A stretch of 64,000 nt of DNA from Pelecanus crispus (GCF_030463565.1 NC_134643.1:176124491-176188490), one strand, 5' to 3'; counted from the stretch's first letter, positions 47,693-59,011 are shown. A program made the numbers and translations. Notes: generated from the letters alone by a model not told the origin.

Positions 47693-49234
47693 CCAGAGTC
47701 CTGAGGGAATTGGCTGATGTAGTTGCCAAGACACTCTCCATGATATTTGAAAAGTCGTGGCAGTCAGGGGAAGTCCCTGAGGACTGGAAAAACGGGAATG
47801 TTGTGCCCATTTTTAAAAAGAGAAGAAAGGAGGACCCTGGGAACTATCGACCTGTCAGCCTCACCTCTGTGCCTGGGAAGATCATGGAACAGATCCTCCT
47901 AGAAGATATGTTCAAGCACGTGGAAGACAGGGAGGTGATTTGAGACAGCCAGCACGGATTCACCAAGGGCAAGTCCTGCCTGACCAACCTAGTGACTTTC
48001 TATGAAGGAGTAACTGCATCAGTGGACAAGGGAAAAGCAACAGCTGTCATCTATCTGAACTACTGTAAAGCCTTCAGCATGGTCCCCCACAACATCCTTC
48101 TCTCTAAATTGGAGAGATATGGATTTGATGGGTGGACTGTTCGGTGGATAGGGAATTGGCTGGATGGTTGCATCCAGACGGTCATGGTCAATGGCTCGAT
48201 GTCTACATGGAGACCGGTGACAAGGGGAGTTGCTCAGGCATCTGTTCTGGGACCAGTGCTGTTTAATATCTTCATCAAGGACATAGACAGTGGGATCGAG
48301 TGCACCCTCAGCAAGTCTGCAGATGACACTAAGCTGAGTGGTGCGGTTGACACACCAGGACGAGATGTCATCCAAAGGGACCTGGACAATCTGGAGAGGT
48401 GGGCCTGTGTGAACCTCATGAGGTTCAACAAGGCCAAGTGCAAGGTCCTGCACCTGGGACGGGGCAACCCCCGGTATCAGTACAGGTTGGGGGATGAAGA
48501 GACTGAGAGCAGCCCTGCGGCGATGGACTTGTGGGTACTGGTGGATGAAAAGCTGGACATGAGCCGGCAATGTGCACTTACAGCCCAGAAAGCCAACCGT
48601 ATCATGGGCTGCATCAAAAGAAGCGTGGCCAGCAGGTCAGGGGAGGTGATTCTGCCCCTCTGCTCTGCTCTGGTGAGACCTCACCTGGAGTACTGCGTCC
48701 AGCTCTGGGGCCCTCAGCACAAGAAGGACATAGACCTGCTGGAGCGGGTCCAGAAGAGGGCCACCAAAGTGATCCGAGGGCTGGAAAACCTCTCCTACGA
48801 GGGCAGGCTGAGAGAGTTGGGGTTGTTCAGCCTGGGGAAGAGAAGGCTGCGAGGAGACCTTATTGCAACCTTCCAGTACTTAAAGGGGGCATATAGGAAA
48901 GATGGGGAGAACCTTTTTAATAAGGCCTGTTGTGACAGGACAAGGAATAATGGATTTAAACTAAAGAAGAATAGATTTAGACTGGATCTAAGGAAGAAAT
49001 TTTTTACAATGAGGGTGATGAAGCACTGGAAGGGGTTGCCCAGAGAGGTGGTGGAGGCCCCATCCCTGGCAACATTCAAGGTGAGGTTGGCTGGGGCTCT
49101 GAGCAACCTGATCTGGTTAAAGCTGTCCCTGCTTACTGCAGGGGCGTTGGGCTAGATGACCCCTAAAGGTCCCTTCCAACCCAAAGCATTCTATGATTCT
49201 ATGATAAACGATTCTATGATCCTATGATTCTATG
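47693..49234 (+). mobile_element. CR1 LINE, 5'-truncated, with long ORF2 remnant
   Basis: It begins at CCAGAGTCCTGAGG within ORF2 and covers most of the reverse-transcriptase domain and the C-terminus. Frames 47710-47943 and 47992-49155 are one ORF2 broken by an in-frame TGA at 47941-47943. Motifs seen include [18 protein letters not shown] (usually KAFD in CR1, so the catalytic-region Asp is altered), [10 protein letters not shown] and SADDTKL (the A/F-DD motif). The C-terminal part has LRFNKAK-type and PREVVE blocks. The 3' end has AAGGTCCCTTCCAACCCAAA and about five ATTCTATGAT-type repeats. It sits in the minus-strand provirus between RNase H and integrase. Its inverted sister is at 52403-54004. 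Confidence 0.92.
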
Positions 49235-50020
49235 GGATCAATGCTCCAGTTAGTGATCCCCTTTCCGCAACTCTTTTGGCTGCTTCATCTGCTTTTCAAT
49301 GTCCTTTAATTATTTCTGTTTGTCCTTTCTGATGAGCTTTGCAATATACAATTGAAACTTCTCTTGGTCCCAGAACAACTTGCAACAATTTTAAAATTTC
49401 CGGTCCATATTTAATAGGGGTTCCTTGAGAAGACAGCAACCCGTACTCTTTCCAAATCGCCCCATGCATGTGGACCACTCCAAACACATATTTGGATTCT
49501 GTATAAATATTTACTCTTTTATCTTTAGATAGCTCTAAATCTCAAGTGAGAGTTATAATTTCTGCTTTCTGAGCTGAGGTATTGGGTGCTGAGGTATTGA
49601 AGCTCGTGCTTCAATCTCTTCATGGAGGGTTACTACAGCATATCCAGCTTTCCTTTCTCTGTTTACCACAAAACTACTTCCATCTGTAAAAAGTTCAATT
49701 TCTGGATTGATTATAGGCACATCCTTTAAATCAGGTCTACTGGAGTATACCTGTTCGATAACCTTCAGGCAGTCATGCTCCAGTTCCCCTTTTTTATCTA
49801 TTGGCATTAAGGTGGCAGGATTCAAGGTTGAAGACATCTTTAAAGTGACATCATCTTGTTCGATCAATACCATCTGATACTGAGATAACCTACTAGGGGA
49901 AATCCAACGATGCCTCTTTTGTTCAAGTAGAGCTATCACAGCATGTGGTACCAAAAATGTGATAGGTTGCCCCAAGGTTAGATTCCGGGCTTCCTTAATT
50001 AACAACATCAGCGCTGCCAC
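49235..50020 (-). pseudogene. retroviral RNase H, broken
   Basis: RNase H part of pol, which removes RNA from the RNA/DNA hybrid. The frame at 49553-50020 contains ELFTDGSS, the motif holding the first catalytic Asp, preceded by the linker from reverse transcriptase. The C-terminal part follows as a separate open piece (49296-49487) with the conserved YCKAHQKGQ stretch. Stops around 49490-49550 and a frame change separate them. The order on the minus strand (RT, RNase H, CR1 insert, integrase) is the normal pol order. Confidence 0.85.
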
Positions 50021-50062
50021 AGCCCTTAGGCATGCAGGCTACCTTTTGCTTACTTCATCTAG

Positions 50063-51264
50063 CTATTTGGAGAAGTAAGCCACTGGTCTCTTCCAGTCTC
50101 CTAGAGTCTGGGTCAGGAATCCTAGTGCCACATGTTGTCTTTCATGGAAGGCAAAAGGTTTGGTTAAATCCGGTAAACCCAAAGCAGGACCCCTCATCAA
50201 TCTAGTTTTGATGGAGTCAAATCCTTTTCGGCACTCTGGTGTCCATTCCAAAATTTCTCTGTGTCTCTTGATAGCTTCATATAACTGCTTGGTAATCAGA
50301 CTAAAATTTGGTATCCAGAGTCTGCAGCATCCAGCCATCCCCAAAAATCCTTGCAGTTCTTTCTTAGACTGGGGCGGGGGGGGGAGACAAATAGCCTCTT
50401 TCCTTTCTGTTCCCAACTTCCTCTCCCCTCAGGATATTTCAAAACCTAGGTAGGTTATAGTGGTTTGCACTATCTGGGCCTTTTGTCAAGATACCCAGTA
50501 TCCACCCAGTCCCAAAAAGTTAAGCAGGCTAATAGCAGCCTTTATACATTCTTGTCTAGTTCCAGCTCCTAATAAGATGTCATCCACATATTGCAGTAAA
50601 GTAGTAGAAAAATTCTTACCTTGCCAATCTTCTAATTCCTTTGCAAGTACATTACCAAAAAGGGTTGGGCTATTCTTAAAGCCTTTGAAGAAGCACAGTG
50701 CAACAAAGTTGCACTTTCCTGACAGTAGCTGGGCTTTCCTGCTCAAAGGCAAACACCTTCTGGCTTTCTTACTCAGTGGTATACAGAAAAAGGCATCCTT
50801 TAAATCCAGTACTGGAAAATAAGCATTAATCTTATGTATTGAAGACAAAAGAGTATAAGGATTTGGAATGACCGGGTGCACGTCAACAACTATTCAATTT
50901 ATTTCCCTTAGATCCTGTACCAATCGGTACTCCTGAGTATGCGGTTTCTTTACAGGTAGTATTGGAGTATTATACTTAGATTAACATTCTCACAATAGTC
51001 CATACTGAATAACGTATTTATCAAAGGTTCCAGATGAATTCTGGCTTCTAATTTAATAGGATATTATTTCTTTCTTACTGGTTCCATTCTTGGTTTCAGT
51101 TCAATTTTTACCGGTGCAGCATTCTTGGCTTGTCTGGGTTTCTTAGTGGCCCAGACCGGGGGTATCACAGTGTTTAGGATCTCTTCTGGAATTTCTACTT
51201 CTTCCGATCTCTTCTCTGTCAATAAACACAACTGAGCCTTCCACGCTGTTTCTGAATAGAACAT
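50063..51264 (-). pseudogene. retroviral reverse transcriptase, broken
   Basis: Three open pieces cover it: N-terminal 51064-51264 (VIPPVWATKKP, VKIELKP), core 50486-50881 (FPVLDLKDAFF and YVDDILLGAG, YVDD codons at 50579-50590) and connection region 50063-50416 (KKELQGFLGMAGCCR, WKRPVAYFSK). The catalytic Asp residues in LDLKD and YVDD are intact. Stops and a frame break between about 50882 and 51063 and around 50440 make it a pseudogene. The motifs are of the gammaretrovirus-like type. Its neighbours are protease upstream and RNase H downstream on the minus strand. Confidence 0.92.
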
Positions 51265-51540
51265 TCAGAGAAAGTTAACTGTGATCTTAATTTACACAAC
51301 ATGTCTCGTCCCAGGACAGGAAGGGGACATTCTGGCATATATAGAAATTTGTGAGTCAGAGTTGTATTCCTGACTGTGCATTCCATTGGTTTTAAAGTGG
51401 GTTTTAAAGCGTGCTTTCCTGTGACCCCAATAATTGGCATATAAGTTTTACTTAAAGGTCCCTTATAACTTGAAGCTACAGAATGCATAGCTCTAGTACC
51501 TACTAAAAAATCTGTTATTCCATTCCCCAGCCTGACTGGA
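51219..51540 (-). pseudogene. retroviral protease, inactive
   Basis: Aspartic protease that would mature the viral polyproteins. The flap-to-C-terminal part is open at 51219-51488 and ends in PLPVLGRDML, the usual protease C-terminal signature. The active-site segment at 51489-51506 reads LVGTRA; the Asp and the Gly of the usual D-T/S-G are gone, so it could not cleave even if expressed. The frame continues upstream from the active site, and the C-terminal end overlaps the reverse-transcriptase N-terminal piece in another frame. Confidence 0.85.
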
Positions 51541-51584
51541 ACCAGGCGATCAGCTGGGGAAATTTTGATATTTTCCCCCGGTCC

Positions 51585-52402
51585 CCTTCATTCAGAATCT
51601 TTGGTTCCAAGCATAATTAAGTCTGCATCTGGGGCAGACCCCCCTTGGATCCTTTGACCCTTTTGTCCCTTCTTCCGGCATTCATTTTTCCAGTGGCATT
51701 CCTCCTTGCAATATGCACATTGATTTTGTCCTACGGGTCCATACGTAACGGGGCCAAAACATTGTCTTCAGCCTCTCCCTCTGCCTATTCTTCCTCCCTG
51801 ATAACATCCTCTACTCCTTTCTTAGCCTCTCATAGAGTTCCCTGCAATAGCTACCACCAATAGGGCAGCTTGTACATTTTGACTTTTGTGTTTTTCTTTC
51901 ACCTTCTCTCTCTTTTCCATTTCTTCCTGATTATTATATACCTCATAGGCTATTTCTATCAACTGAAAACTTGACATTCCTCCTACCACATCTACCTTCT
52001 GCAACTTTTGTCTTATATCTGGGGCAGATTGCCCAGTAAACAACACGTTAAACATTCTTCTATTAGCTTCTTCCTCAGGATGCAAATCCATCCACTTTCT
52101 TGCACTTTCACAGTCTTTCTAGAAAGCTGAGGGATTTTCATTCCCTTCCTTTCTTGATTCATACAACTTTGCCATATTTTTCCATTTGGAACCTCATGCT
52201 ATACCCCATACAAAATCAATCATTGATACTGTTTAAGCATTGTTTTTCCTGTACTAATATTAGGATCCCATTCTGGGTCTGTTTTAGACATATGCTCTTC
52301 AGGATTATCATTGGTATTCTGTCACTCATTTTCTTCCCTGTTTTTTTAAACACTAACCAGTTTTCCTCTGTACTAAAGAAAGTATTTAACAATGCTTGAA
52401 TG
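51585..52402 (-). pseudogene. retroviral gag: capsid C-terminal part and nucleocapsid, broken
   Basis: Capsid C-terminal sequence is open at 51822-52091 (RRMFNVLFTGQSAPDIRQKL, then a charged QEEMEKREKVKEKH tail). A single nucleocapsid zinc knuckle lies at 51678-51719 with Cys-x2-Cys-x4-His-x4-Cys (CAYCKEECHWKNEC), which would bind genomic RNA. One knuckle fits gammaretrovirus-type gag. Between 52092 and 52402 the frame is decayed, with stops. The front of gag is displaced to 54005-54811 by the inserted CR1. Confidence 0.85.
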
Positions 52403-54004
52403 TCATAGAATCATAGAATCATAGAATCATAGAATCATAGAAGGCTTTGGGTTAGAAGGGACCTTTAGAGGTCATCTAGCCCAACCCCCCTGCAGTGAGC
52501 AGGGACAGCTTTAACTAGATCAGGTTGCTCAGAGCCCCGTCCAACCTCACCTTGAATGTTGCCAGGGATGGGGCCTCTACCACCTCTCTGGGCAACCCCT
52601 TCCAGTGCTTCACTATCCTTCTCCTGAAAAATTTCTTTCTTATGTCTAGTCTAAATCTATTCTTCTTTAGTTTAAATCCATTAGTCCTTGTCCTGTCACA
52701 ATATGCCTTGCTAAAAAGATTGTCCCCATCTTTCCTGTAGGCCCCCTTTATGTACTGAGAGGCTGCAGTAAAGTGTCCTTGCAGCCTTCTCTTATCTAGG
52801 CTGAACAACCCAATTGTCTCAGCCTGTCCTCGTAGGAGAGGTGCTCCAGCCCTCAGATCATTTTGGTGGCCCTCTTCTGGACCCACTCCAACAGGTCCAT
52901 GTCCTTCTTGTGCTGAGGGCTCCAGAGCTGGACGCAGTACTCCAGATGAGGTCTCACCAGAGCAGAGTAGAGGGGCAGAATCACCTCCCTCGACCTGCTG
53001 GCCACGCTTCTTTTGATGCAGCCTGCGATACCGTTGGCTTTCTGGGCTGCAAGCACACATTGTTGGCTCACGTCCAGCTTTTCATCCACCAGTACCCACA
53101 AGTCCATCTCTGCAGGGCTGCTCTCAAGCCCTTCAACCCCAGCCTGTATTGATATCAGGGGTTGCCCTGTCCCAGGTGCAGGACCTTGCACTTGGCCTTG
53201 TTGAACCTCATGAGGTTCACACAGGCCCACCTCTCCAGATTGTCCAGGTCCCTCTGGATGACATCTCGTCCTCCTGGTGTGTCAACCGTACCTCTCAGCT
53301 TGGGAACTTGCTGAGGGTGCACTTGATCCCACTGTCTATGTCCTTGATGAAGATATTAAACAGCACTGGTCCCAGAACAGACGCCTGAGCAACTCCCCTT
53401 GTCACCGGTCTCCATGTAGACATCGAGCCATTGACCATGACCGTCTGGATGCAACCATCCAGCCAATTCCCTATCCACCGAACAGTCCACCCATCAAATC
53501 CATATCTCTCCAATTTAGAGAGAAGGATGTTGTGGGGGACCATGCTGAAGGCTTTACAGTAGTTCAGATAGATGACAGCTGTTGCTTTTCCCTTGTCCAC
53601 TGATGCAGTTACTCCTTCATAGAAAGTCACTAGGTTGGTCAGGCAGGACTTGCCCTGGGTGAAGCCGTGCTGGCTGTCTCAAATCACCTCCCTGTCTTCC
53701 ACGTGCTTGAACATATCTTCTAGGAGGGTCTGTTCCATGATCTTCCCAGGCACAGAGGTGAGGCTGACAGGTCGATAGTTCCCAGGGTCCTTCTTTCTTC
53801 CCTTTTTAAAAATGGGCACAACATTCCCGTTTTTCCAGTCCTCAGGGACTTCCCCTGACTACCATGACTTTTCAAATATTATGGAGAGTGTCTTGGCAAC
53901 TACATCAGCCAAGTTGCTCAGGACTCTGGGATGCATGTCATCAGGTCCCATAGACTTGTGTACACTGAGGTTCCTCAGGTGGTCTTGAACGTGATCTTCC
54001 CTTA
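52403..54004 (-). mobile_element. CR1 LINE, 5'-truncated, inserted in gag
   Basis: On plus it starts with five TCATAGAA repeats, then GGCTTTGGGTTAGAAGGGAC, and continues through the reverse of ORF2 to about 54004. ORF2 pieces on the minus strand lie at 53295-53630 ([19 protein letters not shown]), 52853-53230 and 52515-53060, separated by frameshifts and a roughly 12 bp deletion near 53295. It shares with 47693-49234 the unusual [16 protein letters not shown] and the in-frame TGA (here 53679-53681). The two copies lie about 3.2 kb apart in opposite orientation. It splits gag of the provirus; no target duplication is visible. Confidence 0.92.
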
Positions 54005-54811
54005 CAGTGGGAGGGCTTTTCCCACCTCATATCACCCCAATTCGGATTGTGGGTGAGCATAATTGTTTCCATGCGCTGATGGACTATTTTCTGAATTTTC
54101 TCGGTAAGACCCTAGCTGTTGTTTCCAATTCAATAAATCTGATGTGGTAAATGGGATGTGTACATACACTGGTTCCTCTGCCCCTATCGCTTGGCCTGAA
54201 TGAGTCCTGTATTACGGTGTGTTGTGCCCTAGTTCTTCCTGATATGGGGTCTCGTCTCTGTTCCAAACAAGGAATCTTTGTTATAATTAAACCTCTCTTC
54301 TTTAATCTTAGCTACCATTAACTGCACATCTTCCAGTTCCTCTGACCCTTTGATACATCTTGTCCTAATATCACAGGCAGAACAGCACCTCTTTTTTGGC
54401 TTATCCTTTTCCTCAGCTAACACATGTATACCATTAGGGACATTATCTACCAGTTTACATTTCCTTCTAGTTTCATAATCACTTCACAAAGCAAAAAATT
54501 AGATGAACATATGGTACTTCATCCCATTTATCCATTCTTCTACAGAACAACATTAATTGTAAGATAGTATTATAATGCAAAATTCAATTTTCAGGCCATT
54601 CTTCACTCTCTTCTAATTTATACATTGGCCACCACTGTTTACAATACTTTTGCATTTTTCCTTTATTTAAGGGATCCCCTCCGAATTTATTCCAACTTTT
54701 CAGGATGCATCCTAAAGGACAGCAAGGCTGTGTATAAGTAGAGGATGCAAAACCCATATTTAAATTACAGAAAGTTGTTACAGAAAATGCTTTAACCAGA
54801 ACCTCACACAC
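54005..54811 (-). pseudogene. retroviral gag: matrix and start of capsid, broken
   Basis: Matrix-type sequence is open at 54584-54811 (PLGCILKSWNKFGGDPLNKG, WWPMYKLEESEEWPEN). It is followed by a frame-broken segment and open pieces at 54229-54423 and 54084-54266, the last with YHIRFIELETTAR near the capsid start. The layout and the distance to the 5' LTR (about 340 bp of leader, 54812-55154) are normal for a class I ERV. It is cut off at 54005 by the CR1. Confidence 0.8.
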
Positions 54812-55132
54812 TCAGCTTTAGGACAAGAATATTTTACCCTTTTTCTTTCCCCACTTCTATGTGTGGAGGCTTAAGCTCCTGCTGCAGTCCTCTCGCTGGA
54901 GCAACTTATACAGAGCAATTCCAGAAACAGAAACAGATTTCCTACTCACTGATAGCCCTTGCTCTTATTACATCAATAGCTCTGCAGCGTTGCACCATTG
55001 TGTCGCTCACTGCCCAGCTGCAGAGCCGGAACTGTCGGAGTACCTGATCAAATGGTCGGTGTGCACTGGAACACACACAGATCCCCTGCTCCTTGACCAG
55101 AGTGGCAAGTCAAACCCAGCAAGGCAATTAGG

Positions 55133-55150
55133 GTCCCCTCTAGGTCGCCA
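55133..55150 (-). other. primer-binding site, tRNA-Arg-like
   Basis: On the minus strand, four bases after the 5' LTR, TGGCGACCTAGAGGGGAC begins with the obligatory TGG. Its complement matches the 3' end of vertebrate tRNA-Arg(UCG) at about 15 of 18 positions by my memory of that tRNA. The site primes minus-strand DNA synthesis. Confidence 0.55.
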
Positions 55151-55154
55151 AAAC

Positions 55155-55651
55155 TGTTGTCTCGCAAAGGGAGTTTGTTACCCAGTGTGCAATAATCCAA
55201 TTCACACACTGAGTCGAGATAACAATTTTATTTTATTTCTGCGAAGAGATGGGTGCTAGGTGGCAATTCCACAAAGCTAGCACACCCTCACTGTAATATT
55301 TTACTCTATTTACACTTATGTTGCCATATATCAGTCCTTTATATTAGCATATTGTACCATCATTGGTTCTTAGTCACTTCTCCTTGATTTAAAGACACAA
55401 TGTTCCATAATTTCACTGCACAGGCCCAGTGTGTAAGGGCCTTGACATGGAGGCGGGAATATTTTGGCAAAGAAAGAGGTGTGTTTTTCCCATGCAAATG
55501 AACATAGTTCATTTGAAGTTCATATACTCTTTTAGTTCGCGTCAAATTCCATGCTCTGCTGCCAAAGAATTTCTTTGTGAGTGATAAGTTTCTGTTTTAT
55601 CTAACGTTTTGTCCTTGGGTAAATTTCATTGTCTCTTAGCTCACCTCGACA
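55155..55651 (-). mobile_element. 5' LTR of the class I provirus
   Basis: 497 bp with TG...CA termini (minus strand starts TGTCGAGGTGAGC, ends TTTGCGAGACAACA). It contains a TATA-like TAATATAAAGG near 55338-55350 and AATAAAATAAAAT near 55213-55222 as polyadenylation signal. The primer-binding site follows at the expected distance. The inner 59 bp are duplicated at 46750-46808, which pairs the two ends of one provirus spanning about 8.9 kb including two CR1 inserts (about 5.8 kb without them). No target duplication is recognisable. Confidence 0.85.
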
Positions 55652-55685
55652 TTATGTTATCTGAGATATCAAATACACACAAGAA

Positions 55686-56203
55686 TGATGATCCAAAGTG
55701 TGCATAGGCACTCACTCATAAGGGGAAAACTCTCTCTCTCGTGGGTACCCAGAAAATGTAATTGCTCACCTGGGAAAGAGAGGCAAGGGCTCACTCAAGG
55801 TTATATCCAGAAAAAATCACTCACTGAAAGGAGGTGAGGGCACTCAATCCCAGGAGGTTTCTTCAGGTGGTGTCCCAACCTAAGGGGAGAGGTTTAAAAC
55901 ACAGACATGCTGCTCTGAGAAGACCACTCAAAGTGGGTCTCTGGCAGTGCCCCTTTTATACCCTGGGTCGGATCTGAGCTGTGATCATATTTGATCATGA
56001 TCAGTCTAGAAGTTTCTCTGAGCCAAGGTGCCTCACTGGCTCTGCACCCTCTCTGTCGACCTAGTGTCCCCACCTCTCCTGCTCCCTCTACCGAGTGGAG
56101 CACAAAAGGTGCGAAAATGAGGTTTGAGAAGCCCGTGATCACCATCTTAAAAGCCCCAATCTTCATGGGGGAGGGGTGGTGGAGTGTACCTGTCACAGAC
56201 ATA
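55686..56203 (-). mobile_element. LTR-like block, probably solo LTR
   Basis: Read on minus, the block starts near TGTCTGTGACAGG and carries a good TATA box (GTATAAAAGGGG, about 55950-55961 on plus). Further downstream it has a series of GAGTGA-containing near-repeats ('GAGTGAGTGATT', 'TTGAGTGAGCCC', 'GAGTGAGTGCC'). It is GC-richer than its surroundings, lies only 35 bp beyond the provirus 5' LTR, and has the same orientation. The ends are approximate, and no target duplication or primer-binding site was found. Confidence 0.5.
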
Positions 56204-59011
56204 AGCAAGGCTTTGAGTTAATTTTCAGATTTTTCTTACTTTGCCCCATAAAAATATCAAAGAACTTTGTAAATTCTGCAGATAGGCTTAAGTAGAATAT
56301 TGGAACATATATTTTAAAAGGGAAATAGCACAACTTCTGGGAAGAATTACAGAAGTTTTACAAAAAGATCCCCCTTTTCCCTACGCTGTTCTTGCATGCT
56401 TGTTCTCTTTCCAACTCGGTGATTTTTGGAAACAAAATCTTCAGTCTCTTCTAGATCCAACAAGGTTTCTTTCAATCACATCTTAGGTCAGCCTGTTCCT
56501 GTTCTTCACAATTTCCCAGTCTCCATTTGCTGAAGGCTTCCTTTTGTTTTTTTATTACTCCCTCTGCATGATTGAGTGCTCTTCCCTGTATTCCAGAAGG
56601 TTGCCCCAGTTCAGCAGCCGTGGCTGATCCCACAGAAAGACTGACTTCCCCCTTTTTCAACAAGTTCTACTTGATTCAACAGACAGCAGTCAAGACAAGC
56701 AAAACAGAGAACATCATTCCCTGCTGACTGGCCACATCCTTTAAAAAAAGCAAAATAATAACTTAAACCTAGCAATAAGCAAGGCAAATATGTCATTATT
56801 TTTGGAAAATAAACTGGTATTATTTCATTACTGGCATTATACCCAAACAACTGAACTGTGAACACTTAGAAATAATTCTTATAAAAAAGACAATGCAAAA
56901 GATTTTACTGAAATAATTTTATATAAGCTGAAAATGTCATGTCACACAATTCAAAATATTTGAAAAAAATATGCAGGGGGAGGATCATGAAATGTAAAGA
57001 AAGGTGAGAAATTAGATTTTGCCAGCAGAGGGAAATATCGGTTTCAAAAGTAGCTGAAAAAACATACAAAAATGCTTGTACAATCAAGTAGCAAACAGCT
57101 CCTATGAATACTAAATTACACTCATTGCCACATTTGCAATGCCAAGCTCCTCTTATTCTGTTTTTCTTCAGTAGTGTAGTCATTAACCGTGCTTCAGTCA
57201 CTTGTGCTATTTGCTACAAACAATATAACTTGGCTAATTTTGTGAGACAGGATTTTTCTGCAGACTTGAAACTTTCAGCAAACTTCCTAATGCACAAAAA
57301 GCTTTCAAGAAACAAAATGTGTCTATTTTGGAATTGTATCAACTAGCTGCTTGCAGTTTCACTTGGTATTGACATGAAAGCTTAAGCAATACAGTTGGAT
57401 TGATTGAATCTTTCTTTGAAGTAAGAAGTTCATCTGAACCTGAAGCTCAAAGAAAAAGTCATGGAGTATAAAACCAAGATGAACTAAAACTATACAAAAG
57501 TTCTTCAAACCAAAATACAATTTTGTGTGGCTCCGTTTATAGCTTAATTTCAATCCTCTTCTCAGTTACTTACTAAGTATTTTCAATTATTGGAAAGTAA
57601 TCTTAAATTTAAAGTTAATTTCTGTCATTCCTCAAAGGTAATGAAAGTATTTGAAAGGAAATTTTACAATGATATATCACAAATAAAGGATTACCTGGAA
57701 GTTAGAAGACATTTCATATAAATAGCACATGGATTTTCGTTAAAAGAAAATATGTTGTACCCAAGAGACATGGGGCTGCCACAGCTCCGTGTCCCCAGGT
57801 TCAACCAGCAGCAAGACTGAAGTAGGCACATGCACACAGGGCACATGTACGCCACATACATACGTGGTCAGCCACACAGATAACAGGCAGACACTCAGAG
57901 CACTCACATGACACAGACAATACCAATGGCCTCATGCTGCTCCCCTCTCTGGCTTATCGGTCCCAATAACCAGCCATCGCTGTGCTCTCACCCTCAGAGG
58001 CAAACAGGCGGTCTCACAAGCAGAGTTGGTAGGGACCCCCACAGTGATGGAGCTGGGAGTACCCTGGCAGGGTATTATGTGGTCTCCTGCTCCTGGCATT
58101 GTCTCTCTGAGCTCTTCTGTGGGTGTGCAGATGAATTAACACGTTGATTCAAAGGTGACTCATTTCATCTTCTTTGCAGTAGACAAAGTATCTTACAAAT
58201 CAATGGGAAAGGTCAAAGTTAGGAGAGTGTGTTAGGACTCAAGTGTTAAATTTTCTTTGAATAAATGCACACATTTTGAAGAGAGGCATTAGTCTAAGAG
58301 GTTCATCTGATGTAATGGAAAATTACTCATATGCTGAGGTTAAATTCTTCAGATCTATCCTGTGTTAACTATCACATGAAGAGACTAGAGTTTTAAAAAA
58401 ATTAACTGCATTATTGGTTTGACTCGTTCCCACAAATTTCTTTCTTCTTTTTCATGAGCCTTTATTCTGACTAAACACTGCTTATTTGTCTATACATATC
58501 TGCTAGTATACAAATATTTGGCTGCTTTTTGGATGAAATGAAGTTTAACAATGACAAAATCCTTCATTGAAAAGGCATAGTCTATACAGTGTCAGAATCG
58601 TTCACTAAAGAGTTGTGAAATCCTGTTTAATGATTTGGCCATAGAAATTTCATTTTAAATGAAGAAACATATTTTTCATTAAAAGAGTCTTAACTACAAA
58701 TTAGTTACAGCATGGCTCCTGTTTTTACAACTCATTAAAATTTGGTGAACTTACTTCCTGGAGTTTGGCCTAAACTGTTTCCTAGGGATTACACATAGAA
58801 ATTTCTCAATTACTATAACATATACAGAACAGTGATAAACCAATAGCATTGAAAGTTATTATAATACATTATCTTCTGCTATATGTCACCTGCAGTTAAA
58901 TAGATGCCTATCATTTAATTGTTATATTTAAAATCTATTTGCACTCTTTCTGTTCTCCACATGAGTATTTCATATTCTTTAATCTTTCTGTGAATGTGTA
59001 AGATATAACAG
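56204..59011. other. spacer with unclassified blocks
   Basis: 56380-56720 contains minus-strand open pieces (56472-56663, 56611-56865) of ordinary amino-acid composition next to the LTR-like block. They may be decayed ERV coding sequence, but I recognise no motif. 57770-58150 is a distinctly GC-rich block with CA-rich and CAC repeats that may be an old LTR fragment. The rest is AT-rich with nothing recognised. Confidence 0.45.

Noticed and set aside
48019..48570. 183-codon minus-strand frame
   Set aside because: Antisense of CR1 ORF2 in the copy at 47693-49234; the sense frame carries the reverse-transcriptase motifs.
47591..54004. inversion of the provirus centre between the two inverted CR1s
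   Set aside because: gag, protease, reverse transcriptase, RNase H and integrase all lie on the minus strand in normal order both inside and outside the CR1 pair, so no inversion is fixed here.
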